Of a DNA stretch of 52,557 bases, positions 16,851 to 25,428 are shown piece after piece. The translations under genes were made by a program, and so were the position numbers. The first letter of the stretch is position 1. Each line of letters opens with the position of its first letter. Source of the DNA: an uncultured Mycoplasmatota bacterium (lineage in GTDB: Bacteria; Bacillota_I; Bacilli_A; RF39; UBA660); NCBI GenBank assembly GCA_900547995.1, contig URIY01000005.1, positions 1 to 52,557 on the forward strand, read 5' to 3'. The notes under the pieces were generated by a model, which worked only from the letters and a program-made list of their open reading frames with translations, made no database searches and was not told where the DNA came from.

Positions 16851-17159
16851 ATGGATTTAGCCATTTTAATTATATTAATTGCTTTAGTTATCTTTTTCTT
16901 TAAAAAATTTAGTAGTTTTGTTTATTTTATAGCTATAGCCGATATGCTACTTAGAATATTAACGTTTATAAAGTATCAAACAGCGTCTTCTGTACCAGAA
17001 CTTTATGCATTAATAAATAAGTATATACCGGAAAATATACCTGCTATTATAGGTAAATATACAAATGGTATTATCGAAACAATTATACTATGGTTATATG
17101 TTATAATCTTTTGTATATTTTTATTTTATACTATTAGAATATTCTTTAAGAAAAAATAG
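16851..17159 (+). CDS. Small multi-pass membrane protein
   Basis: The 102-residue product is almost entirely hydrophobic, with about three membrane helices (residues 3-17, 20-37 and 68-97) and a basic tail of lysines. I do not recognise a family. The ATG follows AGAGGTG. A plausible promoter TTGAAT-17-TATTAT (16801-16829) precedes it. It stands alone between the insertion sequence and another small exported protein. Confidence 0.55.
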   Translation: MDLAILIILIALVIFFFKKFSSFVYFIAIADMLLRILTFIKYQTASSVPELYALINKYIPENIPAIIGKYTNGIIETIILWLYVIIFCIFLFYTIRIFFKKK

Positions 17160-17216
17160 AAGAGAGTAAATAAAACACATAAATTTATCCACAATAAAAA
17201 TAAAGTGGGGTGAATT

Positions 17217-17654
17217 ATGAAAAAGTTTTTATTTATCTTTTTTTTCTTTTTATTATTAATTCCTATAAAAAAGGAAAAATTAGAAACAGTATTTTATGAA
17301 GAAAGTATGTCTTATTATGAATTTGATGTAAGCAAATGTAATGTTACAACAAATAATATATTAGACAAAGTAGATGGTTCTATAATAAAAAAGTTGTATC
17401 CATATATTGATAAATCATATACGAATATATTAAAATATGATTTGGATTATTATGAAATAAAAAATATAAATAATTTAGATGAATTTATAAATTATTATAA
17501 GAAATTATTACAAAAAATCGGTAAAAATAATTTAATTTATGTAATTAATTTTAATGGTGTACCTATAGAAAAGATTATAGTATTTGAGAAATTTAATAAA
17601 ATAAATGAAATAATAAAGAGAAATCAATGTATGGTTTTGAAAAATATAGCATAA
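17217..17654 (+). CDS. Exported or anchored unknown protein
   Basis: The 145-residue product begins with Met-Lys-Lys and a hydrophobic Phe/Leu core (residues 4-18), a signal peptide or anchor without a clear cleavage site. The rest is helical and rich in Lys, Asn, Tyr and Ile, with two isolated Cys. I do not recognise it. The ATG follows GTGGGGTGAAT, a strong site, which supports the gene being real. Confidence 0.55.
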   Translation: MKKFLFIFFFFLLLIPIKKEKLETVFYEESMSYYEFDVSKCNVTTNNILDKVDGSIIKKLYPYIDKSYTNILKYDLDYYEIKNINNLDEFINYYKKLLQKIGKNNLIYVINFNGVPIEKIIVFEKFNKINEIIKRNQCMVLKNIA

Positions 17655-17745
17655 AAATTATTAATGTTATATTTTTTTAATATTTCTTAAAATTTAATGA
17701 TATAATATTCGGTGTAATTGTTTGTGATTTACGGAGGAATGTTGT

Positions 17746-19257
17746 ATGAAGTATATGAAAGTTTTAAGATATGTAATTATAATTTTTTTTCTTACATTTG
17801 TATCTTTTAATTATAAAGTATTAGCTGAAAAACAAGATATTGATATAGTATTATTTATTGGTCAATCTAATATGGTGGGAAATGGCTCAATGGATGAAAT
17901 AGATGGTAATAAAATAGATTTTGATAGTCTTGATGGAACCATATTTGAATACAAATATAATACTGATTCTTTAGTTGAATACTCCAATGATAATAATCTT
18001 CCAGATAGATTAGGGGAATTTAATGCTGTATATAGTGATTCTACTAATTATTATGCACAATCTGAAGAAGGTTCATATACTTTTATGTCTAAATTTGCAA
18101 AACAATATGTTAAGAGTACGGGAAGAAATATTGTCATGGTACCTGTTGCTGTTGGTGGTAGAGGGATATTTTATTTTACACCGCAGTATATTGAAAAGGA
18201 AAAGATGGAATCAGTTAATGATAATATGATTAATTTTATCGTAAAAAAGTATAATGCTGCCGTAGAAAAGGTAAAGTCATCTGGTAATTATAATATTAAA
18301 AATACTTTTTATATAATATATAATGGTGAAAGTGATAGTATACAATTTTCTAGTAGTTATAATAGTTATAAAAAATTTATATCGCAAAATAGTCTTGATT
18401 ACGAGGCTTTAAACGATGGTGAAGCAGAGTATGGTAGAGAATTTTTATCCATGCATAATTTCTTATTAAATAACACTAATTTAAAGTTTGGTGCAATCGT
18501 AAAACCAGGGTTAGATTATGATGATAATATATATTCCGATAATCCTCTTTATTTAGTTGATTCTTTTCAAGAAAAGATTGTTAATACAACACCAACTCTT
18601 ATGTTCGCAACCTCAAAGGCTCTAGAATTATCACAAAAAGATGTTGTTAGAGAAAACTTTGTCGATGATGTGCACCTAAATATTCAAGCTTTAACAAAGG
18701 TTGCTGAGGATGCTTCCAAGAATATAATTGAAAGTAAAGATTTAAAAGTTCATTATACCATTAAATATGATTGTAATGGAGGCAGGGGAAAAGTTATTAG
18801 TTCTAATCATATTTATGGTATTAGTAAGGAATTAAGTAAAAATACATGTAATATGAAAAATTATATATTCAAAGGTTGGAATTTAGATAAAAATAATAAG
18901 TTTATTAAATATATAGATAGGCAAAAAATTAAGAATTTAACAAATAAAGAGGAAGATATAACTTTATATGCTATATGGGAACCTATTAAACATACTATTA
19001 AATATAATTGTAATGGTGGAAGAGGCAAAATGAAAGATTCTTTTTATACGTATGTTAATGATTTTTACTTAAGAGAAAATACCTGTAAATATGATGGTAA
19101 AAGATTTTTAGGATGGTCACCAATAAGTACAAGTAATATAGTAAAATATATTGATACGGAAAAAGCAGATAAAATAGACAATGATATAACATTATATGCA
19201 GTATGGGAAGATATTTTAGAAAAATATAAAAAAGAAAAATTAAATTTTGACTATTAA
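17746..19257 (+). CDS. Secreted SGNH-type carbohydrate esterase with InlB-type repeats
   Basis: The 503-residue product has a signal peptide cleaved near residue 27, then a sialate O-acetylesterase-like SGNH domain (about 30-330). It has nucleophile motif GQSNMVG (Ser41), VAVGGRG, YNGESDS and FVDDVHLN, which carries the catalytic Asp/His. Two InlB B-repeat (Listeria-Bacteroides) modules follow (about 340-415 and 418-493), each with a YDCNGGRGK or YNCNGGRGK strand and a YAIWE or YAVWE end. It probably removes acetyl groups from host or plant glycans outside the cell. The ATG follows CGGAGGAATG. No cell-wall sorting signal is seen. Confidence 0.8.
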   Translation: MKYMKVLRYVIIIFFLTFVSFNYKVLAEKQDIDIVLFIGQSNMVGNGSMDEIDGNKIDFDSLDGTIFEYKYNTDSLVEYSNDNNLPDRLGEFNAVYSDSTNYYAQSEEGSYTFMSKFAKQYVKSTGRNIVMVPVAVGGRGIFYFTPQYIEKEKMESVNDNMINFIVKKYNAAVEKVKSSGNYNIKNTFYIIYNGESDSIQFSSSYNSYKKFISQNSLDYEALNDGEAEYGREFLSMHNFLLNNTNLKFGAIVKPGLDYDDNIYSDNPLYLVDSFQEKIVNTTPTLMFATSKALELSQKDVVRENFVDDVHLNIQALTKVAEDASKNIIESKDLKVHYTIKYDCNGGRGKVISSNHIYGISKELSKNTCNMKNYIFKGWNLDKNNKFIKYIDRQKIKNLTNKEEDITLYAIWEPIKHTIKYNCNGGRGKMKDSFYTYVNDFYLRENTCKYDGKRFLGWSPISTSNIVKYIDTEKADKIDNDITLYAVWEDILEKYKKEKLNFDY

Positions 19258-19276
19258 TAATAATTGGGAATAAATC

Positions 19277-19305
19277 TTTAAAAAATTACAGATTAATGTT
19301 ATAAT
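19277..19305 (+). promoter_or_regulatory. Sigma-A promoter of lemA-htpX
   Basis: TTTAAA (19277-19282), a 17-bp spacer and TATAAT (19300-19305). Confidence 0.55.
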
Positions 19306-19332
19306 TTACCTAGTAAGTATGGAGGTATTTAT

Positions 19333-19860
19333 ATGTATATTACTTTAGGAATTATTGCTTTATTAATTATTGTATTTGTATTTATTTACAATAAACTTGT
19401 GTCTTTAAATGTTAGGTGTAAAAATGCTTATGCTAGTATTGATAATCAACTAAAAAGAAGGGCTGATTTAATACCCAATTTAGTGGAAGTTACTAAAGGT
19501 TATGCTAAGCACGAAAGTGAAACTCTAGAAAGAACAGTTCTTGCTAGAACAAATAGTATTAGTGAACAAGCTAAACAAAGTGAAGAAGTAACTAAGTCAT
19601 TAAAAAGTTTGCTTGCTGTATCGGAATCTTATCCAGAATTAAAGGCTAATGAGTTATTTAAAAATTTACAGATTGAGCTTACTGGTACGGAAGATAAAAT
19701 TGCTTATGCTAGACAGTTTTATAATGATAGTGTTCAACACTTTAATACAGCAATTATGACATTTCCAAATAACTTAATAGCTAGTATGTTTAAGTTTAAG
19801 GAAAGAGAGTACTTTGAGGTAAGTGAAGAAGATAAAAAGGTGGTAAAAGTTCAATTATGA
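19333..19860 (+). CDS. lemA: LemA family protein
   Basis: The 175-residue product has one N-terminal membrane segment (residues 3-20) and a helical LemA domain. Motifs are NAYASIDNQLKRRADLIPNLVEVTKGYAKHE near residues 34-64, then NELFKNLQIELTGTEDKIAYARQFYND. LemA proteins are membrane-anchored helical bundles of uncertain role, often paired with HtpX or TPM-domain proteins. Its end overlaps the htpX start by 4 bp, so the two are co-translated. Confidence 0.92.
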   Translation: MYITLGIIALLIIVFVFIYNKLVSLNVRCKNAYASIDNQLKRRADLIPNLVEVTKGYAKHESETLERTVLARTNSISEQAKQSEEVTKSLKSLLAVSESYPELKANELFKNLQIELTGTEDKIAYARQFYNDSVQHFNTAIMTFPNNLIASMFKFKEREYFEVSEEDKKVVKVQL

Positions 19861-20750
19861 TTTTAATGGATGTTAGAAAAAATAAAAGAAAGACATTTTT
19901 AATTGTTACAGTATTTTTTGTAATAGTTGCTCTTTTTGTTTATTTTTTAAGTTTATGGTTATTTGATGATACAACATTTGCTGTAATTGTAGGTTTATTA
20001 TTCTCATTTATAACTTCTTTTGTTTCATATTATAATTTAGATAAAATAGTATTATCGCTTAATAAAGCAAGAGAAGCTACTAAAGAGGAGTATAGGCAAT
20101 TAAATGATATATTGGAGGGACTTTGTTTAGCAACCGGTCTTCCAATGCCTAAACTTTATGTTATGGAAGATAGTGCTATGAATGCCTTTGCTACTGGAAG
20201 AAATCCAAAACATTCAGTAATATGCGTTACAACAGGTTTATTAAATAGGCTTGATAAATACGAGATAGAAGGAGTTCTTGCTCATGAATTGTCTCATATT
20301 AGAAATTATGATATTTTACTTCAAAGCGTCACAGTTGTAATGGTAGGTTTTATTGTAATGTTATCAGATGCATTTTCAAGGGGTTTCTTAAGATCATCTA
20401 AGTCAAGGGATGACGATGATAATAAAGGGAATGCTATTTTAATGATTATAGGCCTTGTCTTTATTATTTTAGCTCCTATATTTGCTAAATTAATACAACT
20501 TGCAATTTCAAGAAATAGAGAATATTTAGCTGATGCATCAGCAGTTGAAATAACACGAAATAAAGATGGTTTAATTAATGCTTTAAAGAAAATATCTGAT
20601 GATACAGAGGTATTAAAAGTTTCAAATAAGTCAACTGAATCTCTTTATATTATTAGTCCCCTAAAAAGTAAAAATAAACAAAATGATTCATTATTTAGTA
20701 CCCATCCAAATACATTAAATAGAATTGAAAGATTACAAAATATACAATAA
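19857..20750 (+). CDS. htpX: HtpX family membrane metalloprotease
   Basis: The 297-residue product is an M48 protease with two N-terminal membrane helices, the zinc motif HELSH at residues 143-147 (VLAHELSHIRNYD), two further membrane segments, the third-ligand region SRNREYLADASAVE, and the C-terminal FSTHPNTLNRIERL. It degrades misfolded membrane proteins. Pairing with LemA is common in Bacillota. The ATG overlaps the lemA stop (ATGA); a second ATG four codons on is possible. Confidence 0.93.
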   Translation: MILMDVRKNKRKTFLIVTVFFVIVALFVYFLSLWLFDDTTFAVIVGLLFSFITSFVSYYNLDKIVLSLNKAREATKEEYRQLNDILEGLCLATGLPMPKLYVMEDSAMNAFATGRNPKHSVICVTTGLLNRLDKYEIEGVLAHELSHIRNYDILLQSVTVVMVGFIVMLSDAFSRGFLRSSKSRDDDDNKGNAILMIIGLVFIILAPIFAKLIQLAISRNREYLADASAVEITRNKDGLINALKKISDDTEVLKVSNKSTESLYIISPLKSKNKQNDSLFSTHPNTLNRIERLQNIQ

Positions 20751-20781
20751 AACTCTTCATTATAAACTTGAAGGGTTTTAT
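20749..20781 (+). terminator. Terminator after htpX
   Basis: AAAACTCTTCA pairs with TGAAGGGTTTT (20749-20759 with 20769-20779) with one mismatch, followed by an AT-rich tract. Confidence 0.6.
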
Positions 20782-20869
20782 AATACTAAATTAAATATAT
20801 ATACTTATTTAACTCATTTTTGATATATTAATTATTGATTTATGTTATAAGAAAGGAGTATTAATATCT

Positions 20870-21955
20870 ATGAAAAGAAAAATTTTAATTATTATATTTT
20901 CGTTTTTAATTATAATTTCTGGCATATTCTTTTACTTATCTAATAATAAAAGAGATTTAAATAATATAATAAAAAATGAACAACCAAATATCAAACAAGA
21001 TTTAAAAAATGATGATAATAAAATAGAGAACAATTTAGATAAAGATGACAAAGCAAATCTAAATAAAAATAATCTTGTAAGCTATAATGGTTCTCTGAAA
21101 ATTAAAGATAATACTTTGGTAAATCAATATGATGAAAAAATCCAACTTAAAGGTGTAAGTACTCATGGTATTCAGTGGTATGGAGAGTTTGCGAATGAAT
21201 CAAATCTGAAAACATTAAGAGATAAGTGGAACGCTAATCTTTTTAGAGTTGCTATGTATACAAATGAAAATGGTTATATTCAAAATAAAAATTTAAAAGA
21301 AAAAGTGAAAGAAATTGTAGATATTGCTATAAAATTAGATATGTATGTTATTATTGATTGGCATATACTAAGTGATAACAATCCTAATATTTATAAAGAA
21401 GAGGCAAAAGAGTTTTTTAAAGAAATGAGTGTATTATATAAAAATACTCCAAATGTTATATTTGAAATATGTAATGAGCCAAATGGAAATATTTCATGGG
21501 ATAATGATATAAAACCTTATGCTGAGGAAATAATAAATATAATAAGACAAAATAGCCAAAATGTGATTATTGTAGGTACTGGTACTTGGAGTCAAGATGT
21601 AGATAAAGCTAGTTTAAATCCTATAAATGATAATAATACAATGTACGCTCTTCATTTTTATGCTGGTACACATAAGGAAGATCTTAGAAATAAAGCCCAA
21701 GAAGCTTTATATAAAATACCTCTTTTTGTAAGTGAATGGGGAGTTAGTGACGCATCAGGAAGTGGTTGTGTATACTTAAATGAAGCTAAAAAATGGATAG
21801 AATTTATGAATGAAAATAATTTAAGTTGGGCGAGTTGGTCTTTATCAAATAAAAATGAATCATCAGCTCTTTTACTACCAAATGCCCCTTTTGATGATAT
21901 ATCTGATGTATATTTATCAGAAGCAGGAAAATTTGTTAAACAAAATATGAAGTAA
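20870..21955 (+). CDS. Membrane-anchored GH5 endoglucanase-like glycosidase
   Basis: The 361-residue product has an N-terminal anchor or signal (5-23), a charged Asn/Lys/Asp linker (25-70) and a GH5 TIM-barrel of subfamily-2 type. It shows QLKGVSTHGIQWYG, MYVIIDWHI, the acid/base Glu203 in FEICNEPNG, HFYAGTH, and the nucleophile Glu289 in FVSEWG. Both catalytic glutamates are present. It likely cleaves beta-1,4-glucans outside the cell; exact specificity is unclear. The ATG follows AAAGGAG. Confidence 0.88.
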   Translation: MKRKILIIIFSFLIIISGIFFYLSNNKRDLNNIIKNEQPNIKQDLKNDDNKIENNLDKDDKANLNKNNLVSYNGSLKIKDNTLVNQYDEKIQLKGVSTHGIQWYGEFANESNLKTLRDKWNANLFRVAMYTNENGYIQNKNLKEKVKEIVDIAIKLDMYVIIDWHILSDNNPNIYKEEAKEFFKEMSVLYKNTPNVIFEICNEPNGNISWDNDIKPYAEEIINIIRQNSQNVIIVGTGTWSQDVDKASLNPINDNNTMYALHFYAGTHKEDLRNKAQEALYKIPLFVSEWGVSDASGSGCVYLNEAKKWIEFMNENNLSWASWSLSNKNESSALLLPNAPFDDISDVYLSEAGKFVKQNMK

Positions 21956-22004
21956 TAATTTACTAAATAATAAAAATTTGTTAAAATTATTTTGGTGATT
22001 TTTT

Positions 22005-22730
22005 ATGATTTATTCATCAATTCATAATGATAAAATAAAATTTTATAAAAATTTGAATATTAAAAAATTTAGAGATGAAAATGGTTTATTTCTTGTAGAA
22101 GGAGAGCATTTAGTTGAAGAAGCATCTAAAAGTGGCTTATTGAAGGAAATAATTATTTTAGATGGTAATGACTATAATTATAATGTAAATAAAATATATG
22201 TAACATCGAATGTTATGAAAACCATTAGCACGCTAGATTCTCTTCCAAGTATTATAGGAGTATGTGATAAAAATCTTAATAAAGTACTTGGTGATAAAGT
22301 TTTAATTCTTGATAATATTCAGGATCCAGGTAATTTAGGAACAATAATAAGAAGTGCGGTAGCTTTTGATATTGATACTATTATTGCCTCTTTGGATACC
22401 GTAGATATATTTAATCCTAAAGTTATAAGGGCAAGCCAAGGAATGATATTTCATATTAATTATATTGTTGATAATTTGAGTGAAAGGCTTAAAAACTTAA
22501 AGGGAAATAACTATAAAATATTATCGACAAAAGTAACTGGTGGAAAAAGTTTAAAAAGTGTTGAAAAGATGAAAAAATTTGCTATAATAATGGGTAATGA
22601 AGGAAATGGTGTCAGTCCATACCTTCAAGATTTAAGTGATGAATTATTATATATTGATATGAATAATAATTGTGAAAGTTTAAATGTCGCCGTAGCCACA
22701 AGTATTATTTTATATGAACTTAGTAAGTAG
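22005..22730 (+). CDS. TrmH/SpoU family RNA 2'-O-methyltransferase
   Basis: The 241-residue product has an N-terminal substrate-binding domain (about 1-85; FLVEGEHLVEEA) and a SPOUT domain. SPOUT motifs are NIQDPGNLGTIIRSA near residue 104, IIMGNEGNGVS and the trefoil-knot end ESLNVAVATSIILYEL. It methylates a ribose in rRNA or tRNA; RlmB-type 23S methylation is the closest general match. It lies 8 bp upstream of rimM, in the place where rpsP/khpA are more usual. Confidence 0.9.
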   Translation: MIYSSIHNDKIKFYKNLNIKKFRDENGLFLVEGEHLVEEASKSGLLKEIIILDGNDYNYNVNKIYVTSNVMKTISTLDSLPSIIGVCDKNLNKVLGDKVLILDNIQDPGNLGTIIRSAVAFDIDTIIASLDTVDIFNPKVIRASQGMIFHINYIVDNLSERLKNLKGNNYKILSTKVTGGKSLKSVEKMKKFAIIMGNEGNGVSPYLQDLSDELLYIDMNNNCESLNVAVATSIILYELSK

Positions 22731-22738
22731 GTGTAAAT

Positions 22739-23233
22739 ATGGATTATGTTTATATTGGAGATATTGTTAATACACATGGTATTAAGGGTGAACTTAGAAT
22801 TATTTCTGATTTTAAATATAAAACCCAAGTTTTTACACCTCATTTTAATATCTATATAGGTAAAAATAAGAAAAAATTTACAATCGATAGTTACAGAGTT
22901 CATAAAAATTTTGATATGGTATGTTTAAATGGCTTAAATGATATAAATGATGCACTTATGTATAAAGGTGAAAGTGTTTATGTAAAAAGAAGTGATTTAA
23001 ATATTGATACATATTTAGATGAAGAATTAATTGGTATGAGTGTTTTGGATGAAAATAAAATATTAGGTCATGTCAAAGAATTATTAAAAAGTAAGGCCTA
23101 TAATTTACTTGTTGTAACAGATGGTAAAAAAGATTATTTAGTACCAAATATTAAAGAATTTATTTTGAATGTTGATTTAGATAAAAAACAAATTACTATT
23201 AATAATATTAAGGGATTGTTTGATGAAGATTGA
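22739..23233 (+). CDS. rimM: Ribosome maturation factor RimM
   Basis: The 164-residue product has the N-terminal barrel (YIGDIVNTHGIKGELRI) and the C-terminal PRC-barrel (IGMSVLDENKILGHVKELL, then DYLVPNIKEFILNVDL). It helps 30S head assembly by binding S19. The ATG follows TAGGTG. Its end overlaps trmD by 11 bp, the standard rimM-trmD arrangement. Confidence 0.95.
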   Translation: MDYVYIGDIVNTHGIKGELRIISDFKYKTQVFTPHFNIYIGKNKKKFTIDSYRVHKNFDMVCLNGLNDINDALMYKGESVYVKRSDLNIDTYLDEELIGMSVLDENKILGHVKELLKSKAYNLLVVTDGKKDYLVPNIKEFILNVDLDKKQITINNIKGLFDED

Positions 23234-23891
23234 TATATTAACACTTTTTCCTAAAATGTTTGATGGTTTTATATCTGAATCAATAATTAAAAGAGCAATT
23301 GATAAAAAGAAAGTAGAAATTAATATTCATAATATTAGAGATTATACATTAGATGTTCATAATAGAGTAGATGATTATCCGTATGGTGGTGGAGAGGGAA
23401 TGGTTTTAATGCCTGATCCTATTTTTAGAGCCGTTGATGCTTTAAAAGATGATGAAAGTTTTATTATTTTATTAACACCCCAAGGACATGTATATAAACA
23501 AAAAGACGCATATGAACTTAAGAATAAAAAACATTTAATTATTATATGTGGACATTATGAAGGCTTTGATGAGAGAATTAGAAGTCTTGCTGATGTAGAA
23601 CTTAGTATTGGTGATTATATCTTAACAGGTGGAGAACTTGCTTCTATGGTGATTACCGATAGCATTGTTAGATTAATAGATGGTGTTATTGCTGAAAAAT
23701 CACATATTAATGATTCTTTTAAAGATAACTTACTTGACTATCCAGTTTATACTAAACCATATGAGTATAGGGGTATGAAAGTACCAGATGTTTTATTATC
23801 AGGGCATCATAAAAATATTGATAAATGGAGATATGATGAACAGGTAAAAAGAACTTTAGAACGAAGACCAGATTTATTAGAAAAGGAATGA
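23223..23891 (+). CDS. trmD: tRNA (guanine-37-N1)-methyltransferase
   Basis: The 222-residue product has MKIDILTLFPKMF, the knot motifs LTPQGHVYKQ, IICGHYEGFDERI, and SIGDYILTGGELA. It methylates G37 of tRNAs and prevents +1 frameshifting. The frame reaches a TTG at 23220, but ATG 23223 is spaced correctly from AAGGGA. It ends in TGA, showing standard stop use. Confidence 0.96.
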   Translation: MKIDILTLFPKMFDGFISESIIKRAIDKKKVEINIHNIRDYTLDVHNRVDDYPYGGGEGMVLMPDPIFRAVDALKDDESFIILLTPQGHVYKQKDAYELKNKKHLIIICGHYEGFDERIRSLADVELSIGDYILTGGELASMVITDSIVRLIDGVIAEKSHINDSFKDNLLDYPVYTKPYEYRGMKVPDVLLSGHHKNIDKWRYDEQVKRTLERRPDLLEKE

Positions 23892-23896
23892 TTGTT

Positions 23897-24367
23897 ATGG
23901 CTATTTACAAACTAAATACAAAGAATAAATATGAGGGTAAAGTAACTTATAGTAATACTAATAAAAAACGTGGTTATAAAGTTAAGCCTAAAAATAAAAT
24001 TAAATATGATGGTATTGTCGTTAATGAAATGTTTGTTGTAAAACCATCATTTGTTGAAAAAATAATAAAGAGAAAAGTTAGTTGTAAGTTAGATAGCTAT
24101 TTACAATACATTATAAAAATGTTAGATGATGAATCTTGTGATGCAAGTAGTACCAATGTTGTGTTATCAGATTTGAATAGATATAAAGAGATGATAAATA
24201 ATAATTATAAACAATATTTAGATGAAAAGTATATAGAATTACTTTTAAAGAAAATAGAATTATTAGAGTTTGAATTAAAAAAGAAATTGATGCAACTGAA
24301 TACATATAATTATATGAAATCACAAGACTTTGAAGAAAAAGAAGAAAGAAGAAGAAAGTCAAGATAA
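23897..24367 (+). CDS. Unknown basic protein between trmD and rplS
   Basis: I do not recognise this 156-residue protein. It is Lys-rich throughout: an N-terminal beta-like part (YKLNTKNKYEGKVTYSNTN), then long charged helices. It ends with EKEERRRKSR, suggestive of coiled coil or RNA binding. ATG 23897 is chosen over 23888 because the latter touches the AAAGGA site. It overlaps no other gene and belongs to the trmH-rimM-trmD operon; rplS then starts from its own promoter. Confidence 0.6.
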   Translation: MAIYKLNTKNKYEGKVTYSNTNKKRGYKVKPKNKIKYDGIVVNEMFVVKPSFVEKIIKRKVSCKLDSYLQYIIKMLDDESCDASSTNVVLSDLNRYKEMINNNYKQYLDEKYIELLLKKIELLEFELKKKLMQLNTYNYMKSQDFEEKEERRRKSR

Positions 24368-24381
24368 ATTTGAACTTTTAG

Positions 24382-24410
24382 TTGCAAACCTATAAAAATT
24401 ATGTTAAAAT
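24382..24410 (+). promoter_or_regulatory. Sigma-A promoter of rplS
   Basis: TTGCAA (24382-24387), a 17-bp spacer and TAAAAT (24405-24410), directly upstream of the structured leader. Confidence 0.55.
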
Positions 24411-24419
24411 TAATATGTT

Positions 24420-24476
24420 TTAGTGATCCGCTTATCTCAAATGTAATTGATTATGATCACAAGTTAAGTAGAAAGG
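24420..24476 (+). promoter_or_regulatory. Probable ribosomal protein L19 leader RNA
   Basis: A compact structured leader sits between the promoter and rplS. A perfect 6-bp stem GTGATC/GATCAC (24423-24428 with 24455-24460) closes it, and the following AGTTAAGTAG could pair back with CCGCTTATCT as a pseudoknot. L19 leaders of this size and place are known in low-GC Gram-positives, where L19 represses its own synthesis. Confidence 0.5.
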
Positions 24477-24486
24477 ACGTATATTT

Positions 24487-24831
24487 ATGAATTTAGTAGA
24501 AAAAATTACTAAAAAACAATTAAGAAATGATATTCCTGAATTTAGAGTTGGGGATACAGTAAGAGTTGGTATTAAAATTAATGAAGGTAAGGGAGAGAGA
24601 GTTCAAAACTTTGAAGGTATTGTTACATCAATCCAAGGTAGTGGAATTTCTAAAAACTTTACAGTAAGAAAAATGTCTGATAAGATTGGTGTTGAAAGAA
24701 CTTTACCAATGAATTCACCTAAAATTGATACAGTTACAGTTATTTCAAGAGGTAAAGTAAGACGTGCTAAGTTAAATTATCTTAGAACATTAAAGAGCCA
24801 ACCAAAAATTAAAGAACGTAGAACTAAATAA
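24487..24831 (+). CDS. rplS: Ribosomal protein bL19
   Basis: The 114-residue product has the L19 landmarks FRVGDTVRVGIKINEG, RVQNFEGIVTSIQGSG, TVRKMSDKIGVERTLPMNSP, and the basic C-terminus GKVRRAKLNYLR. It sits at the 30S-50S interface. The ATG follows AAAGGACGT. Its higher GC and codon bias fit strong expression. It closes the rimM-trmD-rplS cluster. Confidence 0.97.
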   Translation: MNLVEKITKKQLRNDIPEFRVGDTVRVGIKINEGKGERVQNFEGIVTSIQGSGISKNFTVRKMSDKIGVERTLPMNSPKIDTVTVISRGKVRRAKLNYLRTLKSQPKIKERRTK

Positions 24832-24853
24832 GGCTTATAAGAGCCTTTTTTTT
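24830..24853 (+). terminator. Terminator after rplS
   Basis: AAGGCT/AGCCTT (24830-24835 with 24842-24847) followed by a T-run. Confidence 0.75.
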
Positions 24854-24873
24854 CTAGAAAAGGGGATGTTTTT

Positions 24874-25359
24874 TTGAAATTTATTAAGTCAATTGTTCCA
24901 TATATTATTATCTTAATAACAGTTATATTAATTAGAATTTTTATTGTTACACCGGTATCTGTTGATGGATCATCGATGTATCCTAATTTAAAAGATGGTA
25001 ATATATTACTATTAAAAAAGTTTGATAAAAGTTATAGTCGATTTGATATTGTTGTTTTAAATTATGGCAAAGATAGATTAGTAAAAAGAATTATAGGACT
25101 TCCAGGTGAACATGTTGAGTATAGAGATTCTAAACTATATATTAATGGTCAGGAAGTAGAAGAATCAATGATTAATGCATATACTAGTAATTTTAAATTA
25201 GAAGATATTGGGTACGATAAAATACCAGATGATTATTACTTTGTTGTAGGTGATAATAGGGGAATATCTAAAGATAGTCGTATTATAGGTTTAATTCAAA
25301 AAAAGGATATTATAGGTACTACTAGTTTTTCATTATGGCCATTTAAAAAATTAAAGTAA
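24874..25359 (+). CDS. lepB: Signal peptidase I
   Basis: The 161-residue product is a Bacillus-type signal peptidase: one N-terminal anchor (about 8-26), box B VDGSSMYPNL with nucleophile Ser34, box D RLVKRIIGLPGEHVE with catalytic Lys71, and box E VVGDNRGISKDSR. It cleaves exported preproteins such as the secreted esterase encoded here. It starts at a TTG, placed after AAAAGGGGATG. Location next to rplS is common in Bacillota. Confidence 0.94.
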   Translation: MKFIKSIVPYIIILITVILIRIFIVTPVSVDGSSMYPNLKDGNILLLKKFDKSYSRFDIVVLNYGKDRLVKRIIGLPGEHVEYRDSKLYINGQEVEESMINAYTSNFKLEDIGYDKIPDDYYFVVGDNRGISKDSRIIGLIQKKDIIGTTSFSLWPFKKLK

Positions 25360-25384
25360 ACATAGATTATTTTCTATGTTTTTG
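25358..25384 (+). terminator. Terminator after signal peptidase
   Basis: A perfect 9-bp stem AAACATAGA/TCTATGTTT (25358-25366 with 25373-25381) followed by T-rich sequence. Confidence 0.8.
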
Positions 25385-25428
25385 TTTGAAAAAATATAAA
25401 ATATGTTACAATATATATGGTGATACTG

